Position numbers and translations under genes: made by a program
Shown here: in pieces, positions 20,801 through 30,265 of the stretch
Layout: each line of letters starts with the position of its first letter
Position numbering within the stretch: the first letter of the stretch is position 1
The notes under the pieces: generated by a model
Told to the model about the DNA's origin: nothing
What the model saw: only the letters and a program-made list of their open reading frames with translations
Database searches by the model: none
DNA from: Coemansia sp. RSA 922
Lineage: Eukaryota > Kickxellomycota > Kickxellomycetes > Kickxellales > Kickxellaceae
Reading direction: 5' to 3'
Assembly (NCBI GenBank): GCA_027577415.1
Contig: JANBQS010000057.1
Coordinates: 1-43,447, forward strand
Length of the DNA: 43,447 bases

Positions 20801-22504
20801 TTACCTATATTTTAGCCACTTGTCAAGGAGCAAGCGCTGTAGGCGAGGATAGTGCGGTTTGAACTTGTCTTTGACGACCATATCAGCCATTGCGGCCATG
20901 AACTTTACGCGATCGCCGATAGGCGTAGTAACATGGCCAAAGGAGGGGCATATCAGCGCCAAAAGAAGCATGCATTCGACTGTCTCCAGGCTGGAAATGC
21001 TCGAGTGTGGCCCAAGCTGCCAGCAACGGAATCGATTGTTTATCGGGTTAAATCTAGCGAGAGTGCATGAGAGGACACTATCGGCAGCAACGCCAGCAGG
21101 AAGCGGTTCGAGGCACGGAGGAAGTGTGAGCAGATCCGATAAAAGTGGGAGCGACTTTATCAAGTCGATGATGTCCCAAAGCGATAGACGCGACCCAGGC
21201 AGCGCCAGAACTTGAATAGAAGCATATTCGCCGAGTAGCAAGAGTGCCGACTGAAGCTCTGGACCAGTCGACCTGATGTTAATTTCTCGTACAGATGCGC
21301 CAGGCGCTATACTTAGCATAAATCGCAAGCACTCGGCAGCGGAAGCAAATTGATTTGGTACAAGGTCTGACATTTGCGTAAGCTTGACGCTCTTTAACCT
21401 CGGATGGCTGCTTGGCGTAAAAACTTTGTACGTGTTAAGCATGGCAGCGGTGGCCTGGCTCAGCATCATTTCTAGGAACTCGAGTGTAGCCGCATTTCCT
21501 CTGAAAATGGAGTCGTCGCCAAATGGGTAGTCATAGCCGATGCCCAAGTATCGAAGATCCGGGAATGGCAAGGCGCTTGAAAAGACTGGCCGCTGAGATA
21601 TTCCTGGGTTCATCCACTGTTTAGCCTTTAGTGTATGTAGGCAAGGATACGATACGTAGCCGCCATCGGGGCTTTGAATAAGGCCAGAAATGTTCGCAAC
21701 TCCCTGTAAGGTTATGGTTAGCGACTGCAGTGTCGACGAATTTTGACGTGCCAGTTGCAAGATCTGTTCATTGCCGCCGTTCATAGTCGCAGAGTAGTGT
21801 ATGTGAGTCAGGTGGCGAAGTTGATCGGGAAGCAAAGGCATACGCGTTGCCATGCTGGGTGATTCATACTCGATGCGGTTAGCGACTTGGAAAAGCTCCG
21901 TGACTAGGTTGTCAAACCACCAGTCATTCATCCGAGACGGGTCAAAGGAGTAAAGATTGATCGATACTCCAATTTCTCTGAGCATGGGCGCTAGCTGTTT
22001 GATTTGCCGCACGAACGCACTGATGTTGACCTGTATTTTCGGTTTATCGGACGAGTCGTCTCCGTGTAGCTTCGACGGCGGGTTAAAGTAGAACTTGATT
22101 TTGCGAACCATTGGAAACGCACAACCGGTGTAGGGCGCGCACAACAAAATATCGAGTGCATGCCCAGAGCATATGCTCCATATGTCAACGAATATAGTCA
22201 ACTCGCTGGCCAAGTGCTGTGTAGGATAGTCGAGTTGTTTGAGACAAACTGGCCACGAAGTCCGCATGCCACGCACTGCATTCGTGTGACCGGCAACCTG
22301 CAATCCGTAGCTGCGGCAAAAGCGCGCGTAAACGTCTGTGCGAAAGTTGTTGCAGACCCACAGCAATGGCATTTGTAGCATCCTTTGCTCTTGTGAGCTA
22401 TTTATAACTCCGCCAAACAATATACGATCGCTGCCCGCGACATAGTCAACTATTGTCTGGACAAGGCGGGAGGGTAGAAACTGGATCAGGGATATGGACT
22501 GCAT
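20801..22504 (-). CDS. F-box-like / LRR-like paralogue 3
   Basis: A 567-residue protein. The chosen start at 22504 gives MQSISLIQFLPSRLVQTIVDYV, which lines up with MQSLSPFQTLPHHVAQ and MTFLSPLQLLPERLVQ of its neighbours. An upstream in-frame ATG at 22531 would add nine residues without support. The conserved block LLWVCNNFRTDVYARFCRSY and the signature YPFGDDSIFRGNAATLEFLEM (signature at about 326-337) tie it to paralogue 4. Near the C-terminus, LWDIIDLIKSLPLLSDLLTLP is shared almost word for word with paralogue 4. The spacer to paralogue 4 is 251 bases. Function is unknown. Confidence 0.87.
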   Translation of the reverse strand: MQSISLIQFLPSRLVQTIVDYVAGSDRILFGGVINSSQEQRMLQMPLLWVCNNFRTDVYARFCRSYGLQVAGHTNAVRGMRTSWPVCLKQLDYPTQHLASELTIFVDIWSICSGHALDILLCAPYTGCAFPMVRKIKFYFNPPSKLHGDDSSDKPKIQVNISAFVRQIKQLAPMLREIGVSINLYSFDPSRMNDWWFDNLVTELFQVANRIEYESPSMATRMPLLPDQLRHLTHIHYSATMNGGNEQILQLARQNSSTLQSLTITLQGVANISGLIQSPDGGYVSYPCLHTLKAKQWMNPGISQRPVFSSALPFPDLRYLGIGYDYPFGDDSIFRGNAATLEFLEMMLSQATAAMLNTYKVFTPSSHPRLKSVKLTQMSDLVPNQFASAAECLRFMLSIAPGASVREINIRSTGPELQSALLLLGEYASIQVLALPGSRLSLWDIIDLIKSLPLLSDLLTLPPCLEPLPAGVAADSVLSCTLARFNPINNRFRCWQLGPHSSISSLETVECMLLLALICPSFGHVTTPIGDRVKFMAAMADMVVKDKFKPHYPRLQRLLLDKWLKYR

Positions 22505-22755
22505 AGCCAGTGGACGACAAAAGGAATACAAGTATCAAAAAGGATGTATAGATAAATATATCAGAAATGTTTGATCAAAAGAGAAGAAAAGAAAGGAACT
22601 TTGCGAATCGTGACAAGCAACACTCAACTAGCGAATAGTTTCAGAAGCGTGAATCGGGATTTGCAAGGCTGTTTCCAGGAGAGAAGAAAATAGATATCAG
22701 GATCAAATGCTAAACAAAAATCTAATGACGTTGGCATTGATATCCATACCACCTA

Positions 22756-24447
22756 TCATTCTGTCAGCAAGTGCTGCACGCGTGTAGTATAATCGTCAAA
22801 GTCATTTGAGCTCGAGGCATTGGTGGCAACCGATGGCAGAGTGGTCCGCATGGAATCGCTGATAGAGGGGACAACATGGCTAAAATTAGGGCAAGCCAGC
22901 GCCAACAATCTCACACATTTGACAGCCTCTTCTGGATTCGGGCCCCAACTGTATCCAACACGCCAACACCGGAACCGCTTGCCCATCGGGGCATATGTCG
23001 AGTACACATAGGAGGAGAGCTCATCCTGCGACTTGCCATCGGGGATTTCACCAAGGTAGGGAGGCAGCGTGTGTAGATCCGAGAGCAGTGGGAGTGCCTT
23101 TATAAGCGCGATAACATCCCAAAGCGACAGGCACAGCTTGGGAAACGCCAGGACTTGTAACGCCACATGTTCCCTTAGCAATGAGAGCGCAGTCTGAAGA
23201 TCAGGGCCAGCTAACCCATCGCTAATTTCGCGCACAGGTGCACCAGGCGCTATGCTTAACACAAACTGCATGTAGTTGGCAACATCAACGACTGGGTCTG
23301 CTGTGCTACTAAAATGCCCAACTTTGACGCACTGCAGTTTTGGATGGCTAGTCGGCGTAAACACACGGTACCTGCCGAGTATATCGACTACTGTGCGGTC
23401 CACGTTGATTGACAGGAATTCGAGCGTTGCGGAATTGCCCCTGTAAAGAATATCGTCACCGAACGGAGTGTCCTGTGTTACTTGTAGACGGCGAAGTTTG
23501 GGGAATGGCAATGCGCCTTTAAAGATTAGCCGATGCGATACAGTCACATCGGCTATCCACGTTAGCTTTAGTGTCTGAAGCCTCGAGTATTCTGTAAATG
23601 TACCTTCCGCATCCCGAATAAGCCCTGACATGTCCACGCCAGCCTCTGAAACGATGGTCAGTGACTGTAGTGTCAGCGCATTCCGCCGTGCCAGCTCCAG
23701 GATTTGCCTGTGGTTATCGAGGGAAACTTTGTAGTCCATATGCACTAGTTCGCCGATCATGTCCAGTTGGAGCTCTATGAGTGGCGACCCATTGTAGGAA
23801 CTAAAACTGATGCGATTAGCCAGCTGGTACAGCTGAGTAACCAGGCTGCCGAGGCATCGAATGGTGGCCGGAGGCAGATCAGAGCCGTAGAACCGGTTCC
23901 CCACTTTGATCTCGTTGACCATAGGTACCAATTGCTTGATACGTTGCACGAACGCATTGATGTTGGCTTGAACCCTTAGTGGATCGGCTGCCATGTCTTT
24001 CCGCTGGCGTGGTATTGGCGCTCGAGAAAACCGGATTTCAAGCAGACGAGTAGCTGGAAAAGTATACTCATCACGGAGAGCATTATTCAGCATCTCTAGA
24101 GCCTTGCCAATATAGACACCCCACACATCAAATTCAAGCACCAGTTCTTTAGCCAGATGCTGAGTAGGACTGTAGAATCCCTTGAAGCGGAGCGGCCATG
24201 AAGTCAGAGTAACATCTTCTCCATCCATGCTGCGCTTAAAGTGCATTTCGTAGCGACGGCTAAAACGCGAGTAAACGATCGTGCGAAAGTTGCGACATAC
24301 CCACAGCAGCGGTATCTGTAGTTCCATGTATCTTTGAGAGCCGATGGAGATCCCGGAGAACAGTTGGCGGCTGCTGCTTGCGACATGGTCGACAACCATC
24401 TGAGCGACATGATGCGGGAGAGTTTGGAACGGAGACAGTGACTGCAT
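22756..24447 (-). CDS. F-box-like / LRR-like paralogue 4
   Basis: A 563-residue protein with F-box-like N-terminus SPFQTLPHHVAQMVVDHV, then LLWVCRNFRTIVYSRFSRRY. The signature TPFGDDILYRGNSATLEFLSI (about 326 on) and LWDVIALIKALPLLSDLHTLP are close to paralogue 3, so these two are the most recent pair in the cluster. It is a single exon. The start codon is the only one that fits the alignment. It is followed upstream, after a gap of 156 bases, by the unrelated sirtuin/RING gene, which marks the edge of the cluster. Function is unknown. Confidence 0.87.
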   Translation of the reverse strand: MQSLSPFQTLPHHVAQMVVDHVASSSRQLFSGISIGSQRYMELQIPLLWVCRNFRTIVYSRFSRRYEMHFKRSMDGEDVTLTSWPLRFKGFYSPTQHLAKELVLEFDVWGVYIGKALEMLNNALRDEYTFPATRLLEIRFSRAPIPRQRKDMAADPLRVQANINAFVQRIKQLVPMVNEIKVGNRFYGSDLPPATIRCLGSLVTQLYQLANRISFSSYNGSPLIELQLDMIGELVHMDYKVSLDNHRQILELARRNALTLQSLTIVSEAGVDMSGLIRDAEGTFTEYSRLQTLKLTWIADVTVSHRLIFKGALPFPKLRRLQVTQDTPFGDDILYRGNSATLEFLSINVDRTVVDILGRYRVFTPTSHPKLQCVKVGHFSSTADPVVDVANYMQFVLSIAPGAPVREISDGLAGPDLQTALSLLREHVALQVLAFPKLCLSLWDVIALIKALPLLSDLHTLPPYLGEIPDGKSQDELSSYVYSTYAPMGKRFRCWRVGYSWGPNPEEAVKCVRLLALACPNFSHVVPSISDSMRTTLPSVATNASSSNDFDDYTTRVQHLLTE

Positions 24448-24603
24448 TACTGTTTTTAAAAGGCAATATAGTCATAAATTTGGAAAGAAGCAATATAAAT
24501 GTAAAAAAAATAAGGTGTAGTCAACATGTTATCATGTCCATATATGGCCGAATGAATGACGAGGGAGATGTGGGACTCTAAAAAAGATCCTCACAGTTGC
24601 AGA

Positions 24604-27600
24604 TCACCGTCGTCTGCGAGCACTCGATCCAGAGAGCACCAAGGTCAGATTCTTCTTTCCCTTTTTTGACTTGCTAGTGTGGGTATCGGCTTGCACAGCG
24701 CGCGGGTCAGTATCTTTGGCCAGCACACTAAAGTCCTCGGTGTAGTGGTCGTGCTCATGCTCGTGATCGTGGGCAGCGGCCTCGTCGTCTTCATCATGCT
24801 CGTCTCGAAGGGATGCTGCACCAGCAGCGGCTCTCTCAAATTCGTCCCAGAAGCCATCGTAAATATCGCCAACGCTAGTCGTGTGCACAGTGCCAGGCAA
24901 TGGCTGGCGAGGCCACTGTGCCCGAGGCCGACTATGTGGATCGGCCGACCTAGGTGTCTGGCCGCCTGGCGAATCCATAGGACCAGAGTCAAGCGAGGGG
25001 AAGCTGCTGTCATCAGGTATTGTGTTAAAGATAGACAGCGCTGCATCGTCATACCGACTATTGCCATCTCGCGACCACTCGTTTCGGTACTGGATACTCC
25101 CAGAGTTTGCCATCATGGCGGCCGTTTCGGCTATCCTCTCAGATCGCGCCTCATCAAGACGAGCAGCTCTTGCGCGAGCCGCATGTTGCTTCTCTCGCTG
25201 CTGCAACTGCGTCCGGTAAGAGTCCATGTTTTTAACAGACACCAGTCCTTTGAGATCTGACTCGATAAAAACCACGTCGCAGCGCAACGAGAGATGCTGG
25301 AGAAAGCGGAAGCGCTTGCGCACTTCGTCCGTAATTGTCGACTCGACAGCGTGCTTGACTTCTATCGACACAGTGTCGGGCAGTTTGTCAAAGCCGCCAT
25401 GCTCCTGTGCCAAGATGCGAATATCCAGTGGGTGCAAGTAGATGTGCTGGCCATCGTCAGCCTGGTAGAAGTAGTAAAACCGCTCTGGGTGCTTCTCACT
25501 ATCCTCTGTGGATCTGGCAGTCTCGGTTTGCTCGTCAATTGCGGCATTGTCGCCATTCATGTGGTAACCTTGCTCAGACATTGCCCGGGCCTCAAGTCTT
25601 CGATCGCTCGCAGATGGAGACTGTGCATCCTTCAGTAAAGTCTCTACGCTCGAAATCGCCCACTCAAAGTACATCCGCGACATTGAATCAGAGGTCTCTT
25701 CGGCCATCTCCCGGCCAAGCTCTTCCAACTCACGGCTGTATTGTGTCTTGTTGTAGTCGTGGCTAGCAAGTATGAACTTGGCAAACGGCAGCGCACTCTC
25801 CGTAAACGTCCAGGGGAAATTCCGGCACTCCAATGACAGCTGGCCGCTAGCAGTACCCGCGGCTACCTCAGCACTGTGTTCGGCTAGCTCCTTGGAGTAA
25901 ACCCGCGACAGGGCAGTGCGAGGCAAGCAGATGTTCATTTCATGCGGCCGCTTCATAAGTCGCATCGTGATATGTGCGCCAGAGATGAGTCTAGCAACGC
26001 TCTGCTGCGAGTGCGGACCAGCGTCAGCGGTCTTGTCGGCGGTGCTAGTGTGGTACTGAGCCTCCCAGAAGTGCACCGGAAGCAAGTCGTCGCCAGCAAT
26101 CATGGCCCAGCAGATCGGACACTTTTTAGGTACCATGCCACGTTCGCTCTCAAATGACAGATAGCGCAGCGCACACGAGTAGCAAAACACATGGCCGCAT
26201 TTTGCAACACGCGCGGCAACCGGCGGCGAGAGGCAAATCGGGCAAGCGACAGTCTCGCCAGCCACAGGTATGATGACGCGCTCGATCCACGCCCAGTCCA
26301 ATTGCATGTCGGCATGAGTAGCGATTGGCATAAAGTTGAGACAAAACATGGGCTTGAGCACAAACCGAAAGTTGGCGTTGATAAAAGTTACCCTGTTTAG
26401 CTCTGCCTGTCGCTCGGTTACCGTGCTCTCAGCAACACGACGTCGAGGCCGTAGCGCAGCTGGCGGTGGAGGCAGTCGCACAGGAAGGGAGAAGTTGAGC
26501 AAGTGATTCAAGCTTGCCTTTTCTCGGTTGCGCCCCTTCAACCCCTTGGCACCCTTTCGGGTTTGGGAAGACTCACCGCCACCAGCGCCTGAGGAGATCT
26601 GGCTCTGGCTGCGCGACTTTTCCTCGACGCTTTCTGCTGCGCTGCTGCTATCGGCCAAAGTCAGATCAGAAACGCCATTAAGCATAGCCTGGTCGACATC
26701 GCTCGCCTCTGCGTGGGCTACCTTCCACTGCTCCATCAATTGCTCGCTATCGACTTGGACCAATTCGATGCTAGAGCTAGGCGATATACCCGATGGAACG
26801 TGCAAGTCACGATCTAGTACAATTGTCTTTGTCGCAGCCAAAGACAAAACAGTCGCTATGGAGGCCCATTCGTGCGACACGCCAGCGCTTGCGCCCACTA
26901 CTAGTAGAAGATCAATAGGAGCGCGGGCGTCGGCCTGCGCCAGATCCAAAGCGCGCTGAGCATTTTGCTGTGCGTTAAATATATCGGGAACAAACGAGCC
27001 GTTGTCACTCGCGCTGGCAGCCATGCACCCACTTGTACCGCATACCTCACAGCTAATTACCACATTGCTCATCGTTTTGAATAGAACGGCCTGAGTTAGT
27101 TGACTCCGCGCGGTGCATGCCTTACAGACGTACTCTGTGACGCATCCATGGATGGAAACCAGCCGGGATTCGACGGCAGCAAACTGATCGCCGCTGCGGC
27201 TATCTGGCGTCAGCAACACTATGTGTGCATCATCGGTGAACAGGTGTAGTAGCTTTCCTGTCGATACCAAGCTACTAACCAGCTCGTTTAACGACGACTT
27301 TGGCGCCCTGGCCAGCTGGCCGCAGACCTTGGAGATTTTGGCAAAGGTTCCACCCCCGGGTGCCACTGAAGGGTTGGGATCGAGTGCGTTCTGTTGTGCC
27401 AAGTCCGCCAATATGTCCTATAGGTATAAAATTGAAAAAAAAAACACTTTGTTTAGCAGCTGTCTTTTGATATGAATACATATCTAAAGAGCCGCTTGTA
27501 TGCCTCGAGAACTTACACTCTGTCCGAGTTGACGTGATATTCCGGGTCCGACAAGGATGACACATGATCGAGCATTATCTATCGCTCGGACTACCGCTAG

Positions 27601-27636
27601 AGCCTCCTGGTCGGTGCTATTTACAGAATGAGACAT
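24604..27636 (-). CDS. Sirtuin-like domain fused to RNF10/Mag2-type RING ubiquitin ligase
   Basis: Two exons, 27636..27517 and 27417..24604, with a 99-base GTAAGT...CTATAG intron in phase 0; 977 residues. Exon 1 ends with CVILVGPGISRQLGQS, like the sirtuin GAGIS NAD loop. Further sirtuin landmarks follow in order: GKLLHLFTDDAH (93-104), IHG (His130), two CxxC pairs (138/141 and 163/166) and LLLVVGASAGV. The usual DFR motif is missing and TQNxD is changed to TDDAH, so deacylase activity is doubtful. After a Ser-rich linker, NHLLNFSLPVRLPPPP and a C3HC4 RING (432-476, CPICLSPP, CGHVFCYSC, CPICW) match RNF10/Mag2, the E3 that ubiquitinates 40S ribosomal proteins on stalled ribosomes. A DYNKTQY segment and a His/Asp/Glu-rich tail follow. 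The fusion is one uninterrupted frame. Confidence 0.85.
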
Positions 27637-28092
27637 TGCGCCCGGAGAGCAGGCAGGAATGTAGGAAATCTAAGTGTATATACAGGAAAGGCGTTCTGTG
27701 ACGTTTGCGGCGAAAACAGACACGGCAGAAACCAAAAAAAAATGGCGGAATGTAGTCCCGATTGAAGCAAGAGCGAACTTTTGAAATAAAAAATCGGAAA
27801 GCTGAAGAGCGAAAAGTAATTTCAAGAACAGATTTGAAGTCTCCAACTTGGATTTCAAAAAATAAAAGACAGGGTCCGATCCTTTTGCTGCGGTCAAGTC
27901 GGGCCAGACCACAAAGATTCTCACGAGCCAAAAGAGGCCTGGATAAGGGGGTCTTCGGCTCTCAAGGGATGCACCGCCGACAGCATACAACATACCCACG
28001 GTCACAGCTCTCTTCTGCTCGATGTCCCTTTTAGCTCCGCACTTGTCTTTGTTTCTTTGCTGTAGCCTTACACTTCAACAGCTCGGGTTTTC
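27637..28092. promoter_or_regulatory. Divergent promoter, sirtuin/RING gene and RUS gene
   Basis: 456 bases. GTATATACA near 27673-27681 is a TATA-like element about 37 bases from the sirtuin/RING start codon. C/T-rich sequence (about 28010-28075) precedes the RUS gene. Overlapping short open stretches in this interval look like chance. Confidence 0.4.
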
Positions 28093-29721
28093 ATGTACTG
28101 TCGAGTGCTTCTTCTGGCTCGGTCTGTGCCACGGCGATCGCGCTTAGCCGGCGTTGGCATTGGTACAACGCAGGCTTGCCTGGCGCAAGCATTCCGCCAC
28201 CAACGGCGGTTATCGGGATCACCACCAAAGACGGGCCGTACTATAGTCGTGCGACAGGGACAGCTAGAGTCTACCGTCGCATCAGGAAGCAGCGCACTGC
28301 CAGGAGCTACAGGTCGCGACCAAGAGCCCCTCAGTGCACCTTTAGCGCCGCATATGTCGCACAAGTTCAAGATCTCGCTTAGTGTCATCCCAGAGCATAA
28401 GAGTAAGGTCAAAGACAGCGCCTCTGAACAAACATCACTGGCTGATCGAATGCGGCAGTCGTATGCATCGCTCATGAAGCCGTTCTTACCAGCGGACTAC
28501 AAGAACACGGTGACTCCCGAGTACATTCACTACACCAAATGGCAGTTTGTTCACAACACATTGGGCTCGGCATCTGGCGTACTGGCGACACAAGCCATGC
28601 TATACGCGATGGGTCTTGGAGCCGGCGCCCTACCACTGTCGGCGGCGATAAACTGGGTACTCAAGGATGGATTTGGGCAGCTAGGCGGAGTCATATACGC
28701 CACGATGGTCGGTCAAAAGTTTGACAGCGACCCCAAGCACCAGCGGTTTTGGTCGGCTGTCTGGCTGCAAAGTGCGACCTGGCTTGAAATGCTCACTCCA
28801 CTTGCTCCGCATCTCTTTCTGTTGATTGGCTCGGTGGCAAATATCGGCAAGAACATATCCTGGCTTGCCATGTCCGCTACCAAGGCCTCCATAAACAAGA
28901 CGTTTTGTCGCAAGGAGAACCTAGGCGATTTGACGGCAAAGTCGGGGTCGCAGGCAACGGCCGCGGGCTTGCTAGGCACGGCCGTCGGTGTTTTGATCGG
29001 CGCAACTATGGACGTTTCGGTCTACACACTCATTGTAGGCTTTGTGCCGCTCAGTTTCATTAGCCTGTGGGGCAACTACAAGTCGCTCTTGTACGCGATT
29101 ACGCCGACTCTTAACGTGGAGCGCGCACGCTTGATGATTGAGGACGCCGTGAGACTGAATGACAAAGGCCACATTTGCTTTGAATCGGCGCGGCTAAGAA
29201 CTCCTCGGCAAGTTTCGGAAGTAGAGACGTTTATGCGCGAGGTTCGCAATATCCAACCCAATGGTCAGCGGCCAGGGATCACTATATCGCCTATGTTGAG
29301 CCATCTTGGTCGAGGACTACCTGGCGGCAACCATGCCAAAATACAAGCAGACGTGGCGCGGATGGTCAACGACGCGTTTAACCCACCGAGCACACGGCAG
29401 GACGAGCAGTATTTCATTGGCCATATGCCAAGCTCAAACAGCGGCACTCTGTATCTTTGGTTTGGCACACACGCAACCAACTCTGATATACTCAAGGGCT
29501 TCTACCACGCCATGGTCTATCGGGAGATGCTGGCTGGAGGGCACAAGACGCACTCAGCCACGCAAGGCCAAGTGGCATTCGCCGAGCTTTGCGAGCAGTC
29601 TTACGAGTTTTCTCAGCGCACATTTGCAGAGTTTTGCCAGGCAGTGACTCAGAGCGGCTGGGACACTGGGACTATGTACCTTTCAAAGTCATCACGCCTC
29701 GTTGACGTTCGCAGCCAGTAA
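28093..29721 (+). CDS. RUS (root UVB-sensitive / DUF647) family protein
   Basis: A 542-residue single-exon gene. Residues 131-155 (FLPADYKNTVTPEYIHY, WQFVHN) and 156-235 (LATQAMLYAMGLGAGALPLSAA, WVLKDGFGQLGG, LEMLTPL) match the DUF647 core of plant RUS1-RUS6 and human C16orf58. Several hydrophobic segments follow. Plant members act in vitamin B6/UV-B signalling and in auxin transport; the fungal role is unknown. The N-terminal 40 residues are Arg-rich, lack acids and end RHQRRLSGSP, so a mitochondrial presequence is likely. The start is the first ATG of the frame. The gene is divergent from the sirtuin/RING gene. Confidence 0.9.
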   Translation: MYCRVLLLARSVPRRSRLAGVGIGTTQACLAQAFRHQRRLSGSPPKTGRTIVVRQGQLESTVASGSSALPGATGRDQEPLSAPLAPHMSHKFKISLSVIPEHKSKVKDSASEQTSLADRMRQSYASLMKPFLPADYKNTVTPEYIHYTKWQFVHNTLGSASGVLATQAMLYAMGLGAGALPLSAAINWVLKDGFGQLGGVIYATMVGQKFDSDPKHQRFWSAVWLQSATWLEMLTPLAPHLFLLIGSVANIGKNISWLAMSATKASINKTFCRKENLGDLTAKSGSQATAAGLLGTAVGVLIGATMDVSVYTLIVGFVPLSFISLWGNYKSLLYAITPTLNVERARLMIEDAVRLNDKGHICFESARLRTPRQVSEVETFMREVRNIQPNGQRPGITISPMLSHLGRGLPGGNHAKIQADVARMVNDAFNPPSTRQDEQYFIGHMPSSNSGTLYLWFGTHATNSDILKGFYHAMVYREMLAGGHKTHSATQGQVAFAELCEQSYEFSQRTFAEFCQAVTQSGWDTGTMYLSKSSRLVDVRSQ

Positions 29722-30265
29722 GGCGACACGCAACGTGAAAGATGTATACGCAACTACTCCACCCTTTTGTTACTACCAATAACTTAATACAGTTACTATG
29801 TGGCTGTAATGCGTTGTTCACTTGGCGGTAAAACGCAAATAGTTGCATATATGCTACTATTGATCTTGCGATACCTGCTTTTGCAACTAGTAGTAGACTA
29901 GTCATTTTGCGCTACTGGCTAGCATGACTGCGTCAAAGTATAGGCTTATAAGTTGTGTGTAAACCAGATATTATTTGATAATAGTAGATATTACTGAACG
30001 CAATGCTGTTACAAGTAATACAGCAAAGTACTCGCAATAAACAGCGTAGTTACAGTTTTACAGATATAAATGCCATATGCTCTACCGCAGCCCTCGCTAG
30101 ATTTAGCCTTTCCACATTTTCCGTAAAAAATATTTTTCGCTACTCGTCCTCATATCTACATTCATTGGGAAAAAACGGGATATATTTTTTTTGTGTGTTT
30201 GAATTTAACGCTATAAATAAAGACAACGACTGCAAGCGCTGCCGTGAAGCATATTAATAACAGCG
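29722..30265. other. Intergenic, upstream of the CRAL-TRIO gene
   Basis: 544 bases of AT-rich DNA holding the 3' region of the RUS gene and the promoter of the next. An ATAAATAAAG stretch (30212-30221) lies about 45 bases before the CRAL-TRIO start. No gene is seen. Confidence 0.45.

Noticed and set aside
24604..27636. The sirtuin-like part and the RNF10 part being two neighbouring genes
   Set aside because: No stop codon, intron signal or promoter separates them; the linker is continuous, Ser-rich coding sequence.
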